This document shows, piece by piece, positions 19,015 to 28,554 of a stretch of DNA of 64,000 nt. The translations under genes were made by a program, and so were the position numbers. Every line of letters starts with the position of its first letter. Positions within the stretch are counted from its first letter, which is position 1. Under the pieces are notes generated by a model. It saw only the letters and a list, made by a program, of their open reading frames with translations. It was not told the origin of the DNA and made no database searches. The stretch covers positions 1 through 64,000 of the forward strand of contig CAIQVJ010000089.1 in assembly GCA_903875225.1 (NCBI GenBank). Direction: 5' to 3'. This DNA is from an uncultured Pseudomonadota bacterium. GTDB lineage: Bacteria > Myxococcota_A > UBA796 > SXON01.

Positions 19015-19583
19015 TTCCCCTCGGCCCGGTGGACCAATTCTTCGAGGTAGTCGCGAACGCCCTGGCCAGCCAACCAGGACTTGATGAACCCCGGGATCGC
19101 CGAACCGAAGTCCGTGTCCACCGCGTAGCTCAGGCGCAGCCACGCTGGGTTGTTGGGGCTCGGCGCCATCGCGTAGATGCCCCGGCTCCAGGAGAGATCG
19201 TTGGTCTGCGCGACATCGAGCTCGTGGGTGAGCACCCCGCGGGCCCGGTCGATCAGGTAGTGGTTGTGGTACATCACGGTCACGCCAAAATGCGTGACCT
19301 CCCACACGCCCCATTGCTCGGTGGGCGTGCTCGGACGGTAGTACTCGAAGGACTTGACCGAACTGTTCCCTTTCAACCTCGCGGGAAAGTCGAGCAGCGC
19401 CTGCCACAGCGCGTCTGTCGTGGTCTTCACGTCGGCGATGCCCTCCACGCTCACTGCGCCCGGGCGCGCCGACTGGCGGTCCAGGAGGATCACCTCGCCC
19501 GCGGCGAGCTTCGCCTCGCTCGCCGGATCGAGCGCGGTCACCCCGGCGAACGCGGGGCATAGAAGGGTCAGGGTGAGCAACAC
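19011..19583 (-). CDS. SRPBCC/START-like exported protein
   Basis: Signal peptide; VKTTTDALWQALLDFPARLKGNSSVKSFEYYRPS...HFGVTVMYHNHYLIDRARGVLTHELD. Confidence 0.55.
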   Translation of the reverse strand: MLLTLTLLCPAFAGVTALDPASEAKLAAGEVILLDRQSARPGAVSVEGIADVKTTTDALWQALLDFPARLKGNSSVKSFEYYRPSTPTEQWGVWEVTHFGVTVMYHNHYLIDRARGVLTHELDVAQTNDLSWSRGIYAMAPSPNNPAWLRLSYAVDTDFGSAIPGFIKSWLAGQGVRDYLEELVHRAEGK

Positions 19584-19613
19584 AGCCCTACAGTAGCCTG
19601 CTGGCGGTGTGAA

Positions 19614-20738
19614 TCAGCGTGCTTTTCGACGAACGCCGGCACGCGCCTCTGCAGGCTCGGGCTCGGCCGGCACTGCGACAGGCGCGGCCACGGGCGCCGC
19701 GACCACGACGGGGAGCACGGGCCGGGCCACCGGCTTCGGGGCCGGCTTTGCCGCTACCACCGGCCGGGGTGCGGGCTTCGCGCTGGGCGGCTTGACCTTC
19801 ACGGCCGACAGGAGCCCGGCCATCGTGCCGAACGTGTTCGCGCCCGCCGAGTTGCTGCCGCGCTGCTCGCGCGGAGCCTCCGCCTGCTGATCCGCGGCCT
19901 GGCGGATGCCGAGGTTCACTCGCTGACGCGGGACGTCGACAGAGAGCACGCGGACGTTCACGACCTGGCCCTCCTCGAGCACGTCGCTCGCCTTGTTGAG
20001 CCGGGCCTTCCCGATGTTGGAGATGTGCACCAGCCCCTCCACGCCGTTCGGGAGCCGCACGAAGGCGCCGAACTCACGCAGGCCGATGACCGTGCCCTCG
20101 TACACCTCGCCCTCGGTGATCTCAGTGATGCGCTCGCCGCGGGAGGCCTTCGCCTCGTCCTCGGCGATGCCCTTGTGCGAGACGATCGCGTCCCGCCCGC
20201 GCACGTCGAGGATCTTGAACATCAGCGTCTGACCGACGTAGCTCGCCGGATCCGGGTCGATCGTACGATCGATCTGGCCCATCGGGCAGAACGCGCGCAC
20301 CCCGCCGGAGAGCTCCACGTCGAACCCGTGCTCGTTGTGCGCCACGACCTTGCCCTGCACGGCGATGCCGTGCTCCTTCGCCTCGTCGAGCAGCTCGCGG
20401 GTGGCCTCACCCGACACGGTGAGCGTGAGCTTGATCTCGCCGTCCTTGACGGCGAGCACGAAGACGTCGAGCACGTCGCCCAGGGCCACGGTGGACGGCA
20501 CGTCCATGCGCTCCATGGTGGCGTCGGCCTTGCCGCCGATGTCGAAGAACACCGTGGAGTCGTTCACGCGGGAGACCGTCGCGCGGATGCGCTGGCCTTT
20601 CTTGAAGCCGCCGGGGCGCTGCTTCGGCGCAAAATCGCTGAACAGCAGGTCCAGTTCGCCGCGCGAGAGGTCGGCGACGGCCTCGAGGTCTACGTCGATG
20701 GCGGGACGGACGACGGGAGAAGCGGGGGAGACGGGCAT
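19614..20738 (-). CDS. S1 RNA-binding-domain protein (RpsA-like)
   Basis: Repeated S1 motifs: GTVIGLREFGAFVRLPNGVEGLVHISNIGKARLNKASDVLEEGQVVNVRVLSVDVPRQRVNLGIR; Pro/Ala/Lys-rich C-terminus. Confidence 0.9.
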   Translation of the reverse strand: MPVSPASPVVRPAIDVDLEAVADLSRGELDLLFSDFAPKQRPGGFKKGQRIRATVSRVNDSTVFFDIGGKADATMERMDVPSTVALGDVLDVFVLAVKDGEIKLTLTVSGEATRELLDEAKEHGIAVQGKVVAHNEHGFDVELSGGVRAFCPMGQIDRTIDPDPASYVGQTLMFKILDVRGRDAIVSHKGIAEDEAKASRGERITEITEGEVYEGTVIGLREFGAFVRLPNGVEGLVHISNIGKARLNKASDVLEEGQVVNVRVLSVDVPRQRVNLGIRQAADQQAEAPREQRGSNSAGANTFGTMAGLLSAVKVKPPSAKPAPRPVVAAKPAPKPVARPVLPVVVAAPVAAPVAVPAEPEPAEARAGVRRKAR

Positions 20739-20806
20739 GGATACTCCGAGCCCGGGCGTGTATCCGCGCGGGTGTCGCGAGGCGAGCGGGAGAGCGGGGG
20801 GGGCGC

Positions 20807-22144
20807 CTACCGGACCGCGTCGCCCGGCTTCGTGGCCGGGTCCGCACACGGGCACCCGGCCGACGACTGGCCAGGGCAGGACTGCGGTTCATCGGTGAAC
20901 ACCGGTGCAAACCCGCCGCCGGGAGTTCGAAAATTGGTGGTCTGTCCCTGGTAGAGGCGCGCTGCCAGGAGCTGGATCTCGCCCTCGTACACGTATGCGC
21001 GCAGGTCGAGCTTGAGGGGCACCTTCTCGCCGCCGATCTCGATCGTGCGCTCGCTGGGCCGCACCAGTTCCTGCGCCACATACGCACGCTCCGCCATCTC
21101 CGCCCAGGTGCGCGTGGTGAGCTTGTCCCCGCGGTACGCCGCGCGCCCGCCGTACCCGTTGAGCGGCTTGAAGAAGTACCGCTTGCGGTCGGCCCACAGC
21201 GCGTCCCGGGTCTCGGGGGTGACCATCACGGTGTGCGGCACGCCGCCGACGAGCGTGTCGACCACGTCGGGAGCGAGTCCCAGGGTTTGCAGGGTCGGGC
21301 GGTCCGAGAGCGGCACCAGGTGGCGCTTGTCCGCGTAGACCGCGTAGCCGTGCGGGTGCGGAGTCAGCACGACCGCGCCTCGCACATAGGCCTCCCGTAC
21401 CGACCGCACCGGGTCGCCCTCGAGGTAGAAGTCGGTCAACCGGTTGTACACGAGGTCGATGGTGCGGTCGCCGCACCGGAGCACCCCGTCGAACGTGAGG
21501 TCCTCCGGCGCGAGGATGAGCGCCTCCAGCCCGGCGCGCCGAAAGAGCTCCTGGAACAGCAGCATCTCGGGGTAGAGGTACTGCGAGGCAGGGGCCTCGT
21601 CGACGATCGCGATGGTTCGCAGGGGCTCGTCGCCGCGCTGCAGGCGCCATTCGTTCCGGAACATCGCGAGGAACGAGTCCGCCAGCCCGGCCACCGGCAA
21701 GCCGCCGGTCCCGAGCCGCATCATCGCCTCGCAGCACCCTGCCTGGGCGCGGGCGAGCACGGCGTTGAGCAGGGGCCCACCCGCATTCGTGTTGATCTCG
21801 ATCAGCTGGGGCCCGGCCTCTCCAAGGTGAAAATCGTACCCGTAGAACACCCCATGGGGTCCGAACTGCGCCCGGGCGATGGGCGGAGCGAGGGACAGGG
21901 CCGCCTCGACATAGGCCGGGGCGCGCACCGCGGTCTCGACCGCTCGGACGATCGCCCGGATGGCCCCGACATGCTCCCCCGCGACGAAGACCGGCACCGC
22001 GGAGAACAGATGAGGCTGTTTGATCAGGATCGAGGCGTACAACCCCTCGGTCGCAGGGGATCGCTCCAGCAGGCTCTGCAGGGCGACGGGATCGACCGAG
22101 ATGCAGGCGCATTCCCGGTTCAACCGCTCAGCGGGGGTTTCCAT
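20807..22144 (-). CDS. ATP-grasp-fold protein
   Basis: LIEINTNAGGPLLNAV, YFFKPLNGYGGRAAYRGDKL, VAQELV, LDLRAYVYEGEIQLLAARLYQGQTTNF. Confidence 0.6.
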   Translation of the reverse strand: METPAERLNRECACISVDPVALQSLLERSPATEGLYASILIKQPHLFSAVPVFVAGEHVGAIRAIVRAVETAVRAPAYVEAALSLAPPIARAQFGPHGVFYGYDFHLGEAGPQLIEINTNAGGPLLNAVLARAQAGCCEAMMRLGTGGLPVAGLADSFLAMFRNEWRLQRGDEPLRTIAIVDEAPASQYLYPEMLLFQELFRRAGLEALILAPEDLTFDGVLRCGDRTIDLVYNRLTDFYLEGDPVRSVREAYVRGAVVLTPHPHGYAVYADKRHLVPLSDRPTLQTLGLAPDVVDTLVGGVPHTVMVTPETRDALWADRKRYFFKPLNGYGGRAAYRGDKLTTRTWAEMAERAYVAQELVRPSERTIEIGGEKVPLKLDLRAYVYEGEIQLLAARLYQGQTTNFRTPGGGFAPVFTDEPQSCPGQSSAGCPCADPATKPGDAVR

Positions 22145-22212
22145 CGTGGGGGGGTATCACCGCCGCCCGCTCGGGCCCCGCCTGGTCCCGCTGGTGGGAT
22201 AGCGGCAGCACG

Positions 22213-23235
22213 ATGCGTGACGACCTCGGCGAACTGCTGGCCCCCTGGGACTTCGAGCTCCCGGAGACGCAGATCGCGAAAGAACCCGTTGCCGTGCGGG
22301 ACCAGAGCCAGTTGTACGTGCTCGGCGAGGAGCCCCGGACGTTCGTGGATGTCCGTTCGAAGCTCGTTCCCGGCGATCTCCTGATCCTCAACGACGTGAC
22401 CGTGTTCAAGGCGCGTCTACGTGCTTTTCGAGGCAGCGGGGGTGCGGTGGAGGTGATGATCACCAGCCCGGCGTCCAGGGGGCATGGCAGCTTCCACGCC
22501 TTCGTCCGACCCGGGCGGCGACTGCACGAGGGAGAGCGGCTCCGTTGCGGGGCGGGCGGGATCGAGCTTTTGACCCGGGAGCCCGATGGCACCTGGATCG
22601 TCCGTCCCGAACCCGACCTCGACACCCTGGCCGACACGGCGGGGGAGGTACCGCTCCCGCCCTACCTGGACCGCGCGCCCACGCCGGAGGACGTCCAGCG
22701 CTACCAGACGGTGTATGCGCGGCAAAGCGGCCTGCGTGCCTCCGCCGCACCCACCGCCGGCCTGCACTTCACCCCCGATCTGCTGGCCAGGATCGAGGCC
22801 GATGGCGTGGAGGTCCGGAAGGTGACGCTCGAGGTGGGCGCGGGGACCTTCCAACCGCTCGACGCTTCGGCCTGGGCGAGCGGCAAGCTGCACACCGAGC
22901 GGTACTCCGTGCTTGGCGCGACGTTCGATGCCGTGAAGGCCGCGAGAGGGCAGGGGCGACGGGTCGTGGCGGTAGGCACCACGACCCTGCGGGTGCTGGA
23001 GTCGATGAGCGGCCCCGGGACAGGCGCCACCGATCTTTTCATACGCCCCGGATACGCGTTCCGGTTCGTGGATGCGCTGATCACCAACTTCCACCTCCCC
23101 CGATCCAGCTTGTTGATGCTCGTCACGGCGTTCGGAGGGCTCGAGCCGGTGATGGCGGGGTACCGCGACGCGGTGGGCCGGGGCTTCCGGTTCTACAGCT
23201 ACGGCGACGCGATGTGGCTGGTTCGAAAGGACTGA
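22213..23235 (+). CDS. queA: S-adenosylmethionine:tRNA ribosyltransferase-isomerase
   Basis: DLLILNDVTVFKARL, YQTVYARQSGLRASAAPTAGLHFTPDLL, LEVGAGTFQPL, AVGTTTLRVLES. Confidence 0.95.
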   Translation: MRDDLGELLAPWDFELPETQIAKEPVAVRDQSQLYVLGEEPRTFVDVRSKLVPGDLLILNDVTVFKARLRAFRGSGGAVEVMITSPASRGHGSFHAFVRPGRRLHEGERLRCGAGGIELLTREPDGTWIVRPEPDLDTLADTAGEVPLPPYLDRAPTPEDVQRYQTVYARQSGLRASAAPTAGLHFTPDLLARIEADGVEVRKVTLEVGAGTFQPLDASAWASGKLHTERYSVLGATFDAVKAARGQGRRVVAVGTTTLRVLESMSGPGTGATDLFIRPGYAFRFVDALITNFHLPRSSLLMLVTAFGGLEPVMAGYRDAVGRGFRFYSYGDAMWLVRKD

Positions 23236-23298
23236 TCACGCCGGATCTTGATCCGGCTCGGTCCTCGGCCGCGACCAGCGGTGTGAAGCTCCCTCGGC

Positions 23299-23331
23299 GG
23301 GCTCCCGATGCCCGCCCGGAGCCCCATTTTT
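23299..23331 (+). terminator. Putative intrinsic terminator downstream of queA
   Basis: GGGCTCC (23299-23305) / GGAGCCC (23318-23324) stem followed by CATTTTT; an alternative stem GGCGGGC/GCCCGCC overlaps it. Confidence 0.5.
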
Positions 23332-23399
23332 CGACTCCCGGGCATGTTTGGGTGGACGATCACCAACGCAACGACTAAACGCGCTCAAAAGAGGCTCGA

Positions 23400-24299
23400 A
23401 TGGCTGTCTCCGACATGGTTTCCTGGGTCATCGGGCGAGGGCCGGCGGCGCTGGCGCACCTGGACTACAACGTCACCGAGCACTGCAACCTCACGTGTGT
23501 CGGCTGTGACCATGACTCACCCGCCGCCCCGCCCCGAATGGTGGACGTGGAGACATTTCGCAAGGACCTGGTTGCCTTCAAGTCTGCCTCGCGCGTGCGT
23601 GAATTGCGGATCCTCGGCGGTGAGCCTCTGCTGCACAGTCGGCTCGTGGAGTTGCTCCAGATCGCCCGGTCGGTTGGCGTGGCGGACAAGATTGTCGTGT
23701 TCACCAACGGCGTGCTGTTGGGTCGAGCGCCGGACGGATTCTTCGACGCGGTGGATGCACTGTACATCAGCAAGTACCCGGGAGTCGTGGTGGGCCTGCC
23801 TCGCGCCGAGCTCGTGCGGAAGAGCCGAAAGCACAATTTCAAGCTGAGCATCCTGAACTGCGACACCTTCGTGGAGCGGCTCATCGACACGGAGATCACC
23901 GACAAGGCAAGGGTGGCGCGAATCTACCAGACCTGCACGATCGCCAAGAACTGCCACACCCTCCATGAGGGGCGATTCTACAAGTGCTCGGTCGCGCCCT
24001 TCTTTGCCCGGCGCCTCACGAAGTTGGGCCAGGCCGTCCCGCAGGACATCGCAACGGACAGCATCGCGATCCATGGAGATGGCGGCGATGCGGCCCGGGT
24101 GCAGGCGTACCTCAAGGACACCACGCCGCTCGCCGCATGCCGCTGGTGCCTCGGATCCACGGGGCAGGAGATGCCGAATTCCCAGGCGCGGCTGCGGCCG
24201 CTCCAGCGCCGCGGGGACGACATCAACCCGCCACGATTCCGGCGCGCCCGGCGATACGCAGCGCGCCTCACTGCCGGGGTGCGCCGCGCGTTGCGTTGA
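23400..24299 (+). CDS. Radical SAM protein with SPASM-like C-terminal cysteines
   Basis: CNLTCVGCDHD (Cx3Cx2C), ILGGEPLLH, VFTNGVLL; C-terminal CTIAKNC..CSVAPFF..CRWC. Confidence 0.85.
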   Translation: MAVSDMVSWVIGRGPAALAHLDYNVTEHCNLTCVGCDHDSPAAPPRMVDVETFRKDLVAFKSASRVRELRILGGEPLLHSRLVELLQIARSVGVADKIVVFTNGVLLGRAPDGFFDAVDALYISKYPGVVVGLPRAELVRKSRKHNFKLSILNCDTFVERLIDTEITDKARVARIYQTCTIAKNCHTLHEGRFYKCSVAPFFARRLTKLGQAVPQDIATDSIAIHGDGGDAARVQAYLKDTTPLAACRWCLGSTGQEMPNSQARLRPLQRRGDDINPPRFRRARRYAARLTAGVRRALR

Positions 24300-24325
24300 C
24301 CCGCCGGACGGTTCGACGGGGGCGA

Positions 24326-25543
24326 TCACGCCCTGAGGAACGCGTCCGCTCGGGGGAGCCACGTTTGTGGGGCGCCCAGCACCGCTCCCCAACGCTTGTG
24401 CCAGTCCCGAACCATGAAGGGGCGCTCGAAAAGCAGGAACAGCACCGTGCAGATCGCAACCGTGTAGGGCACGACGACGCCCAGCCGGGCGAGTGCATCG
24501 AGCCAGGGGATCCCGGAGGGCGCGACCGAGACGAGGAGCAGGTCCAGCGGCTTCCGGACCACGGGGTGGTACAGGTAGATGGTGTAGCACATGCCGCCGA
24601 TCCCAACGATCGGCGGGCTTCGCACGCAGCGGGAGAGCAGCGGGCCACGGAACGCCGCCACCAGCGAGAGCGTGCAGGCTGCCACGCGGATGGGAATGTT
24701 TACGGACGGGTACAGTTGGAGCACCACCAGCATCCAGGCGCCCAGGGTCAGCCCATCCCACGCGATGCTCGCTCGTCTGGCGCCACCCCGCCATTCATCG
24801 TAGAGATCGAGCGATAGAAACCCAGCCATGAAGTACTGCAATTGTCCGGCGAGCGTGAGATCCACCCAGTGCGGGGGCTGGGTCATCTCCAGCACTGCAG
24901 AGGGCACGATGCAGAGCCCGAGGATCGCCAGGCGACGCAGTCCCCGCGCCGGGATCGCGAATATCCGAGAAAGGAAGGGCGCTATGAGGTAGAACTGGAT
25001 CTCTACCTCCAACGACCATGCCACGGGGTTGATCGTGCTCGGCACGCCGTACAGCAGGTTGTGCATGTACACGCCGCTGGCGAGGAGGTGGCCGGCTTCG
25101 TTCTGGCGGAGCGCCAGTGCACGCAGGGTGAACAACAGCAGCAAACAGATGAAGTAGGGGGGCTCGATCCGGAGGACGCGGCGCAGGAAGTAGGCTCCGA
25201 GCTTCGGCGCCGGCCTTCCATGCCGGTAGTGGTCCAGGAACGGCAAGCCGAGTACGAAGCCGCTGATCCCGAAGAAGAGCGAGACCCCGGCGCCGCCAGC
25301 GGCGATCAGGGTGCGCAGTGCCTCGTCAATGCCGGTGATGACCGGCAGTGCGCCTCCCCCGGCGGTCTCGGAGAACGGGTTCGCGTGCAACAGCACGACC
25401 GCCATGATGCAGAAGAACCGCAGCCCATCGATCTCGGGGACGAGCAGCCCAGAGCTCGTCACCCGTGCTTCGCCCCTGAGCGGGCAGGTGAGTACCCGCA
25501 CCATGCGAGCCGCCACACGGCGAGGCGAGATCGGACCGGCCAT
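24326..25543 (-). CDS. Acyltransferase-3 family membrane protein (OafA-like)
   Basis: EIDGLRFFCIMAVVLLHANPF, GVSLFFGISGFVLGLPF, RRVLRIEPPYF, MCYTIYLYHPVV; ATG at 25543. Confidence 0.85.
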   Translation of the reverse strand: MAGPISPRRVAARMVRVLTCPLRGEARVTSSGLLVPEIDGLRFFCIMAVVLLHANPFSETAGGGALPVITGIDEALRTLIAAGGAGVSLFFGISGFVLGLPFLDHYRHGRPAPKLGAYFLRRVLRIEPPYFICLLLLFTLRALALRQNEAGHLLASGVYMHNLLYGVPSTINPVAWSLEVEIQFYLIAPFLSRIFAIPARGLRRLAILGLCIVPSAVLEMTQPPHWVDLTLAGQLQYFMAGFLSLDLYDEWRGGARRASIAWDGLTLGAWMLVVLQLYPSVNIPIRVAACTLSLVAAFRGPLLSRCVRSPPIVGIGGMCYTIYLYHPVVRKPLDLLLVSVAPSGIPWLDALARLGVVVPYTVAICTVLFLLFERPFMVRDWHKRWGAVLGAPQTWLPRADAFLRA

Positions 25544-25714
25544 CAGGTACCCTCCGGTACGGCTTAATCGATTCCGGGTGCGAGTCCGAGCGGAATTCCC
25601 AGGCTCGAGGACCTTCGGGGCGGGCGCGTCCGGCTGGGTGCGCCAGGGCCCGATCGACCCGAGAGTGCGAGTGCCCACGGCGTCGCATATGATGAGCGTG
25701 AGGACCTTCCGACC

Positions 25715-26230
25715 GTGAGCGAGCCTTCCCGGAAACCCCTGGAGTTCGATGTCGGACTCCTCACCGGCACGAGAGAAATCGACGATCAGCATCGCCAGAT
25801 CTTCCGCTTCGCCGAGGTGCTGCTCACCTCGCTTCGGGGCTCCGCAGAGCCCGCGGTGGTCCAGGCGGCCATCGACCGCCTCCTCGAGTACACGGATGCC
25901 CACTTCTCCGCGGAGGAGGAGGAGATGAAGCGGCTGTCCTACCCGCGTCGGGCCCAGCATCACGACGCCCACGTGCTGTTCCGCCGCGAACTGGACATCC
26001 TGAGGAAGGACTTCACAGCGAGCAGGAACGCCAGAAGCGCGGGGATCCGTCTGGAGTTCCTGATCGTCGACTGGTTCGCGGGCCACATCCATCACCTGGA
26101 CCGGGACCTCGCGACCTTTCTCCAGGGACAGCGCGCGGGTTCAAGGATTCGCGACATCCCTCCGACCGGGGCGCCCGTGCGCCCGCTCACCGAGCGGGAT
26201 CCATCGAACCCCAAGGCGCGCCCGCACTGA
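25715..26230 (+). CDS. Bacteriohemerythrin
   Basis: EIDDQHRQIF, HFSAEEEEMKRLSYP, HHDAH, HIHHLDRD diiron ligands. Confidence 0.9.
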   Translation: MSEPSRKPLEFDVGLLTGTREIDDQHRQIFRFAEVLLTSLRGSAEPAVVQAAIDRLLEYTDAHFSAEEEEMKRLSYPRRAQHHDAHVLFRRELDILRKDFTASRNARSAGIRLEFLIVDWFAGHIHHLDRDLATFLQGQRAGSRIRDIPPTGAPVRPLTERDPSNPKARPH

Positions 26231-26248
26231 CGGCGTCCCGCGCGCGGC

Positions 26249-27739
26249 TCAGTACAGGTACGCCTTGCCGGAAAAGGCCCCCCCGTCGTCGTTGTAGATC
26301 GCGCCGATCAGCAGGTCGTCTGTGCCGTCGCCGTCCACGTCGGAGCCCGAGGCGATCGCCCGCCCGAACGCGTCTGCCACCTGCTCGCCGTGAAGGATGG
26401 CGTCGACGCTCGCGAGCAGCGTGCTCCCGCCTGCCCAGGGCCCGAGGTCGACGTACACCGCACCCGCGTCCTGGGCGCCGCGATCACTGGCCGGTGCGCC
26501 GACTGCGAGATCGACGACGCCGTCGCCGTCCACGTCGCCAGTGGCCACGCCAAACGCTGCGAGGTCATCAGGGTGTTCGCCCCTCCACCGATCGGGTTCG
26601 TCCTGCAGCGAGCGGACGTCGTTCGGTGCGCCCGTGAGAGCACCGTGGTGCAGGTAGAGCGTGCCGTTGTCCACGCCGTCCGCCGAGATCATCAGGTCGG
26701 TGTACCCGTCGGCGTCGACGTCGCCCGGGGCGTGGATGGGGCTCCCGGCGTAGCTGTAGGCCGCTGGCCCCACGAGCGAGAGGTCGGCGTCGGTGATCGC
26801 GTGCGTGCCCTCCGGCACCGGGCCGTAGTAGACCACGACCTTCCCCGTCGAAGACCCGTTCTCGTCTGCGCCGCTGGCGCCGAGCGCGATGTCGTCGATG
26901 CCGTCCCCGTTCATGTCGCCGGGCAGCGCCACGGCGTTGCCGACTGCGTCTCCGCCACCAAACTCCCCGTGCATCAACGTCGTCGTCGTCGTGACCGGCA
27001 AGCCGAGGAACGTCGTCGCGACGGTCGAGAGCTGCACCTCCCCGGTCACCGGTCCGGGCACCAGGTACACCTTGCCGCCCCCGGCGCCGCCCGCGTCGCT
27101 GCCGCTCGCCCCGACGAGGTAGTCAGGCACTCCATCGCCAGTGAGATCACGCCCGCCGGTGAGCGCGACGCCCGCGTAGTCGCTGCCCATCTCGCCGATC
27201 AGGCTGCCGGAGGCGACGTCGGCGAACTGCACCTCGGGGCCCCACACGGCGCCGGGGAGGATCCAGACCCGCCCGGCGTTGCTCCCGTTGGTCCCGTCGC
27301 CGATCGCGCCGACCAGCACGTCCTGGCGACCATCTCCGTCTCCGTCGCCTCCTGCCGCGAGCCCGTACCCGGAGAAGTCGTAGTCCCCGAGCCCGGCCCA
27401 GCACACGTCGGCATCTGCGATGGTGCGGGCGGGCGAGGCCGCGGAGAGCCCGGCCCCCGACCACGCACACACATGGTTGCCGTAGTACGCCGCCACGACG
27501 ACGTCGGGGACGCCGTCGCCATCCACGTCGCCGGGGAGCGTGACGGCGTTCCCCGCGGCGTCGGATGGCCCACCCACGAAGGTGTAGACCGTGTCGTCGG
27601 GGGACCCCGTGTCGGTGTCGGTCCCGGTCTCGCTGGTGTCGAGCGAGTCATCGGGCGCGCCGGAGTCGTCCGCCCCCTTGCGGATGCACCCCGCTGCCAG
27701 CGCGAGGAGCAGCGCGACCGGGCAGCGGCCGACCGTCAC
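26249..27739 (-). CDS. FG-GAP/integrin-alpha-like repeat lipoprotein
   Basis: Lipobox LALAAGC; repeated GDVDGDGVPDVVVAA / GDMNGDGIDDIALGASGADENG. Confidence 0.9.
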   Translation of the reverse strand: MTVGRCPVALLLALAAGCIRKGADDSGAPDDSLDTSETGTDTDTGSPDDTVYTFVGGPSDAAGNAVTLPGDVDGDGVPDVVVAAYYGNHVCAWSGAGLSAASPARTIADADVCWAGLGDYDFSGYGLAAGGDGDGDGRQDVLVGAIGDGTNGSNAGRVWILPGAVWGPEVQFADVASGSLIGEMGSDYAGVALTGGRDLTGDGVPDYLVGASGSDAGGAGGGKVYLVPGPVTGEVQLSTVATTFLGLPVTTTTTLMHGEFGGGDAVGNAVALPGDMNGDGIDDIALGASGADENGSSTGKVVVYYGPVPEGTHAITDADLSLVGPAAYSYAGSPIHAPGDVDADGYTDLMISADGVDNGTLYLHHGALTGAPNDVRSLQDEPDRWRGEHPDDLAAFGVATGDVDGDGVVDLAVGAPASDRGAQDAGAVYVDLGPWAGGSTLLASVDAILHGEQVADAFGRAIASGSDVDGDGTDDLLIGAIYNDDGGAFSGKAYLY

Positions 27740-28554
27740 GACTCCTCGGTGCGCTGGATCAGCTGCTCGACGACGTCGCGGTCCACCGCCCCGGGCTCGA
27801 TCACGAGGTACCGCCGGAGGTCACGCGCGGCCTCCTGCGGCCGGGCGAGGTGCAGCAGCAGGAGCGCGCGGTCACGGATCTCCGTCGGCTGCTCGCCGGC
27901 GATGAGCAGGATGCGATCCACGGCCGCGAGCGCCTGGACGTGATCATCCCTGTCGATCCAGAGGTTCTTGAGGTTCGTGAGCATCCGGGCGACGATCGGT
28001 CGGATCCCCACCGGCTGCAGGAACCGACGCGCGGCGTCAACAGCCTCCGGCGGCCCGCCAGGCAACCGGTCCATGAGGTCGCGCGCCTCGCGGACCTGGC
28101 CGCCGTGGAACGGGTCCACGTACACGCAGGCACCGGGCTTCACGATGCAGGCGAGAAAATGTCCGGGAAACCCGACCCCCTCCACCTGCACCCCGAGCCG
28201 ACGCCCGAGCAGGATCCACAGCACGCTCAACAGGATCGGGAGCCCGCTGCGGGTCTCGATGACCTCGTCCAGGTACGAAGCGCCGGGATTCGAGAACACG
28301 CCGGGGTGGCCGCGAAAGCCCAACCGACCCCCGAGGGCTGCGGCAAGCTGAGCCGCGAGACGGTCCGGCGGCGCAGACGGCGTGATGTCGTCCTGCACCT
28401 CCTCGGCGAGACGGTCCAGGGCGGCGGAGACCGCGCCGAAGTCGAGATCGGGCTTTCCGATCGCCGCGACGCCGAGCGTGAGCTCCTCGAGGTCCAGCAC
28501 CTCGTCCGGCGCGCGGGCTGCAAGGGCGAACCGGACGGCGCCCGAGAGCTTCAC
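27736..28554 (-). CDS. SirB1-family transglutaminase-like/TPR protein
   Basis: LDEVIETRSGLPILLSVLWILLGRRLGVQVEGVGFPGHFLACI...YVDPFHGG; GTG at 28554 overlaps the upstream stop. Confidence 0.85.
   Translation of the reverse strand: MKLSGAVRFALAARAPDEVLDLEELTLGVAAIGKPDLDFGAVSAALDRLAEEVQDDITPSAPPDRLAAQLAAALGGRLGFRGHPGVFSNPGASYLDEVIETRSGLPILLSVLWILLGRRLGVQVEGVGFPGHFLACIVKPGACVYVDPFHGGQVREARDLMDRLPGGPPEAVDAARRFLQPVGIRPIVARMLTNLKNLWIDRDDHVQALAAVDRILLIAGEQPTEIRDRALLLLHLARPQEAARDLRRYLVIEPGAVDRDVVEQLIQRTEES

Noticed and set aside
23236-23399. RiPP precursor peptide upstream of the radical SAM gene
   Set aside because: No short ORF with plausible RBS and stop before the gene; the 23308 frame runs on into the antisense-like out-of-frame reading.
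25544-25714. tRNA-like stretch in the acyltransferase/hemerythrin intergenic region
   Set aside because: No consistent acceptor/T-arm pairing or GTTCRA box; no tRNA found anywhere in the window.
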